A DNA stretch of 64,000 nucleotides from contig MGUK01000039.1 in assembly GCA_001799995.1 (NCBI GenBank), forward strand, positions 45,875 to 109,874. The letters are read 5' to 3'. Source of the stretch: Elusimicrobia bacterium GWF2_62_30. GTDB lineage: Bacteria; Elusimicrobiota; Elusimicrobia; Elusimicrobiales; UBA9959. The notes beneath the pieces are model-generated. The model did no database searches. It saw nothing but the letters and a program-made list of their open reading frames with translations, and was not told the DNA's origin. The position numbers were made by a program, and so were the translations under genes. Shown in pieces: positions 61,033 to 64,000 of the stretch. How positions within the stretch are numbered: position 1 is the first letter of the stretch; every line of letters starts with the position of its first letter.

Positions 61033-61812
61033 CTACCGCCCGGCCGGGGAGCTTTCCCCGGCGGCCCCGGTCATAGTGTAGCCGCGCAGATGCATGCCGA
61101 TAAGGTGGGGGGATTTCCCGGCCATGATGTCCAGGACCCCTTCAAGGATCAGCTGCAGCGACAGCGTTTCCTCCATGGCGCGCAGGCGGATCTTGTTCGC
61201 CACCGGCACGAAAAGCATGTTGGAAAGCCCGATCCCGAAGAGGGCCGAGCTGATGGCCACGGCCATGGACCTGCCGATCATGGCCGGGTCCGAGATGTTG
61301 CTCAGGGTCTGGATGATGCCGAAAAGCGTTCCGATCAGCCCGAACATCGGCGACAGCACGCCCATGGTGCGGTAGAAGTTGGCGTCCTCCTGGAAGTCCA
61401 GGCGGCGGCGGCGGATCTCCTCTTCCAGCATGTCGCGCGTCTCGCGCGACTGCGCGCTTATCATGGCCACGCTGACCGCGCGTTTGAGAAAGCCGCCGGC
61501 GAAGACGGGATCGGGGTTGGAAAGGGCCAGGATGCCGCCCTGCCGCTGGGCCGTGTCGGCCATCTGCAGGATCAGCTTCACCACTTCCTCCGCCGTCGGG
61601 GTGCGCGGCGTTGCAAAGATAGCGCCGAAAGCCCTGACTCCGGAAATGAAGCGGCGCAGCGAAGTATTGACGATGGTTGCGGCCAGCGTTCCGCCCACGA
61701 CCAGCACTATGCCGTGCATATTCAGCAGCTTGTCGCTGATGCCCGAGGCATAAACGCCCCAGGTCATCACAACCCCTCCGAGCAGAAAGCCAATGATCGT
61801 CATCACATCCAT
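61033..61812 (-). CDS. motA: MotA-type stator protein
   Basis: Four TM; VVGGTLAATIVN; TMGVLSPMFGLIGTLFGIIQTL with conserved Pro; AISSALFGIGLSNMLFVPVANKI. Adjacent to motB. Confidence 0.9.
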   Translation of the reverse strand: MDVMTIIGFLLGGVVMTWGVYASGISDKLLNMHGIVLVVGGTLAATIVNTSLRRFISGVRAFGAIFATPRTPTAEEVVKLILQMADTAQRQGGILALSNPDPVFAGGFLKRAVSVAMISAQSRETRDMLEEEIRRRRLDFQEDANFYRTMGVLSPMFGLIGTLFGIIQTLSNISDPAMIGRSMAVAISSALFGIGLSNMLFVPVANKIRLRAMEETLSLQLILEGVLDIMAGKSPHLIGMHLRGYTMTGAAGESSPAGR

Positions 61813-62027
61813 ATTAATATCCTCTGGAACCGGTCCGGGGCGCTGCCCGGCATCTGCAGATAGTTTAGCAAGGGCATGTTAACTAATTTTGTCTTAAATA
61901 TAATATAAAAAATGCGTTCCAGTTGATAACGCAAGTTGGCTATAATATCCATTAACCGGCCGGAACCCCGTTCCTGCCGGCGCATTTTCGGCCGGGACGC
62001 CGCTTTCTGCGGCACTAAGGAGGGGAC

Positions 62028-62726
62028 GTGACAACTGGACGCATGGTTCTTATCGGTTTCCTGCTGATTGCAGGCGTTTTTGCCGGACTGACGGTGTACC
62101 CGTCCGTATTCTTCGCCAATACCCTCAACGCCAGGAACATGGTCGTATATTCCCGGGAGCCTATCGATATGTCCTCCGCCGACCTGCTGGGAAGGGTGCG
62201 GGACAAGGTGTTCGCCGACGAATTCGCCGACGCCGGGCAGACTTTCGAGGTCTACCTGGGCTCCGGCTACGGCAAGTACGCGCTGCTGGCCCCCTTTTGC
62301 GGCAAAACCTTCGCCTGCATGCACCCGCTCAGCGGCAAGATCTTCGTCGCCCTGGCGGACATGCAGAAGAACCAGGCCCTTGACCCGGCCGACCCCTCAA
62401 GGACCCGCGTGCTGGAGCATGTCATAGCGCATGAGGCCGTAAAGGCCCAGCTGCGCAACAAGCTCGGCCCCCTGAAATACTTCACGCTTAAAGAATGGCA
62501 GACGGACGGTTACGCGGAGCATGTGGCGATGGAAACGGCCGACGCCGACCCCGCCCTGATCTGCCAGGGAGCCGCTGCGCGGGATCCCCGGGCGCTTTTT
62601 TTTAAACACCGGCTGGTCATCGAAGACCTGAAAATGATGGAAGACCTTACCTACCCGGCCATCATGGAAGGCAACCGCACGCCCGACAAGTCCATCAAGA
62701 ACGTAACGCAGAAATACTGCCGGTAG
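62028..62726 (+). CDS. Membrane-anchored protein with degenerate gluzincin-like motif
   Basis: N-terminal TM; VIAHEAVKAQL followed by EWQTDGYAEHVA. Confidence 0.6.
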   Translation: MTTGRMVLIGFLLIAGVFAGLTVYPSVFFANTLNARNMVVYSREPIDMSSADLLGRVRDKVFADEFADAGQTFEVYLGSGYGKYALLAPFCGKTFACMHPLSGKIFVALADMQKNQALDPADPSRTRVLEHVIAHEAVKAQLRNKLGPLKYFTLKEWQTDGYAEHVAMETADADPALICQGAAARDPRALFFKHRLVIEDLKMMEDLTYPAIMEGNRTPDKSIKNVTQKYCR

Positions 62727-62804
62727 CCTGCGCCCCCGACGGACTTTTTGGTATCATAGGCATACGGCCGCGCCGGAAAACAACTTTTGCAAGGAGTTCA
62801 TTAT

Positions 62805-63959
62805 ATGGATTACATGCTCACCGATACGCAGGCGATGATACGCGACCTGGCCCGCAAGATAGCGCAGGAAAAGATAAAACCCGTGGCGGCGCATTACGAC
62901 GAAACCGAAGAATTCGCCTGGCCGATAATGAAGATCCTGGCCGAAAGCGACCTTTTCGGCGTCTATATCCCGGAGCAGTACGGCGGCCTGGGCGGCGGCA
63001 TCCTGGATATGTGCCTGGTAACGGAAGAGCTGTCGCGCGCCTGCGGCGGCATAGCCCTGGGCTACGCCGGCACCGGCCTGGGCACGCTCCCCATCCTGCA
63101 GCACGGCTCCGAAGAGCAGAAAAAGAAATATCTCCCCGACATAGCCAAAGGCAAGCGCCTGGCGGCTTTCTGCCTGACGGAGGCCGAGGCCGGCTCCGAC
63201 GCCGGCGCGATAAAGACCACCGCCCGCAAAGAAGGGGACAAGTACATCCTCAACGGCACCAAGCAGTGGATAACCAACGCCGGAGAAGCCGAGATCTACA
63301 CCGTTATCGCCATAACCGATAAAGCCAAGGGCATCCGCGGCGCCAGCGCCTTCATCGTGGAGAAGGGAACCAAGGGCATGGAATTCGGCAAGAAGGAAAA
63401 GAAGATGGGCATCCGCGCCAGCGCCACGCGCGAAGTGATCTTCACCGACTGCGAGGTACCCGCGGCCAACCTGATCTCCCGCGAAGGCATGGGCTTCATC
63501 GTGGCCATGAAAACGCTCGACACCTCACGCCCCGGCGTGGCCGCGCAGGCCGTCGGCATCGGCCAGGGCGCGCTGGACTGCGCGCTGGACTATTCCCGCA
63601 CCCGCGTGCAGTTCGGGGTTCCGATCTCCAGTTTCCAGGCCGTGCAGCACATGCTGGCCGACATGGGCACCCAGATAGAGGCCGCCCGGGCGCTGGCCTA
63701 CTCGGTGGCGCGCATGGCCGACGCGGGCGTAAAGTCCATGTCCAAGGAATCCGCCATGGCCAAGCTTTTCGCCAGCGACGTGGCGATGAAGGTGGCCGTC
63801 GACGCGGTGCAGATCATGGGCGGCTACGGCTATATGCGCGACTACCCGGCGGAGAAGTTCATGCGCGACGCCAAGATAACCCAGATCTACGAAGGCACCA
63901 ACCAGATCCAGCGCAACGTGATAGCCGCCAACATGATAAAGGAGACGCTGAAGAAGTAG
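62805..63959 (+). CDS. Acyl-CoA dehydrogenase
   Basis: MDYMLTDTQAMIRDLARKIA; AFCLTEAEAGSDAGAIKTTA; QIMGGYGYMRDYPAEKFMRDAKITQIYEGTNQIQRNVIA. SD AAGGAG upstream. Confidence 0.95.
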   Translation: MDYMLTDTQAMIRDLARKIAQEKIKPVAAHYDETEEFAWPIMKILAESDLFGVYIPEQYGGLGGGILDMCLVTEELSRACGGIALGYAGTGLGTLPILQHGSEEQKKKYLPDIAKGKRLAAFCLTEAEAGSDAGAIKTTARKEGDKYILNGTKQWITNAGEAEIYTVIAITDKAKGIRGASAFIVEKGTKGMEFGKKEKKMGIRASATREVIFTDCEVPAANLISREGMGFIVAMKTLDTSRPGVAAQAVGIGQGALDCALDYSRTRVQFGVPISSFQAVQHMLADMGTQIEAARALAYSVARMADAGVKSMSKESAMAKLFASDVAMKVAVDAVQIMGGYGYMRDYPAEKFMRDAKITQIYEGTNQIQRNVIAANMIKETLKK

Positions 63960-64000
63960 GTTCTTTTAGGGCGCAACGGCGGGGGTATGGGCCCGGCGGG

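Overview
64-kb window of a GC-rich bacterial chromosome. The gene style and content suggest an Elusimicrobiota-like organism, but that is inference and was not tested. Almost all of it is coding and laid out in compact, translationally coupled operons. From left to right: (i) a minus-strand run of glycosyltransferase (cut by the left edge), TPR protein, ABC-2 permease, ABC ATPase, DUF885 protein, then lon, clpP, tig and two tRNAs (Leu-TAG, Lys-CTT); (ii) a plus-strand run of SpoIID-like protein, two glycosyltransferases, DUF177, rpmF, plsX, fabG, acpP, rnc, pentapeptide protein, secreted protein and HAD; (iii) two paralogous low-complexity His/Pro/Gly/Asn secreted proteins; (iv) a complete 14-gene nuoA-N operon; (v) a ribBA-ribH-ribD-ribE operon controlled by an FMN riboswitch; (vi) a secreted MBL-fold hydrolase with an unusual structured leader, and large surface proteins with CHU_C/T9SS-like C-terminal domains and a PorV/UPF0164-like protein; (vii) a signalling/motor cluster with a FliF(C-terminal)-TM-FliG fusion, a coiled-coil HATPase, motA, motB, histidine kinases and receiver proteins, but no other flagellar genes; (viii) an acyl-CoA dehydrogenase. 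The strongest leads are the FliF-FliG/MotAB cluster without a flagellum, a short structured dispersed repeat with compensatory changes (two tandem units at nuoE/nuoF and one inside the FMN riboswitch between 8-bp direct repeats), an 11-bp perfect SD-sequestering helix in the MBL leader, and a 141-bp inverted-repeat element. All homology calls come from reading the protein sequences; no database search was run.
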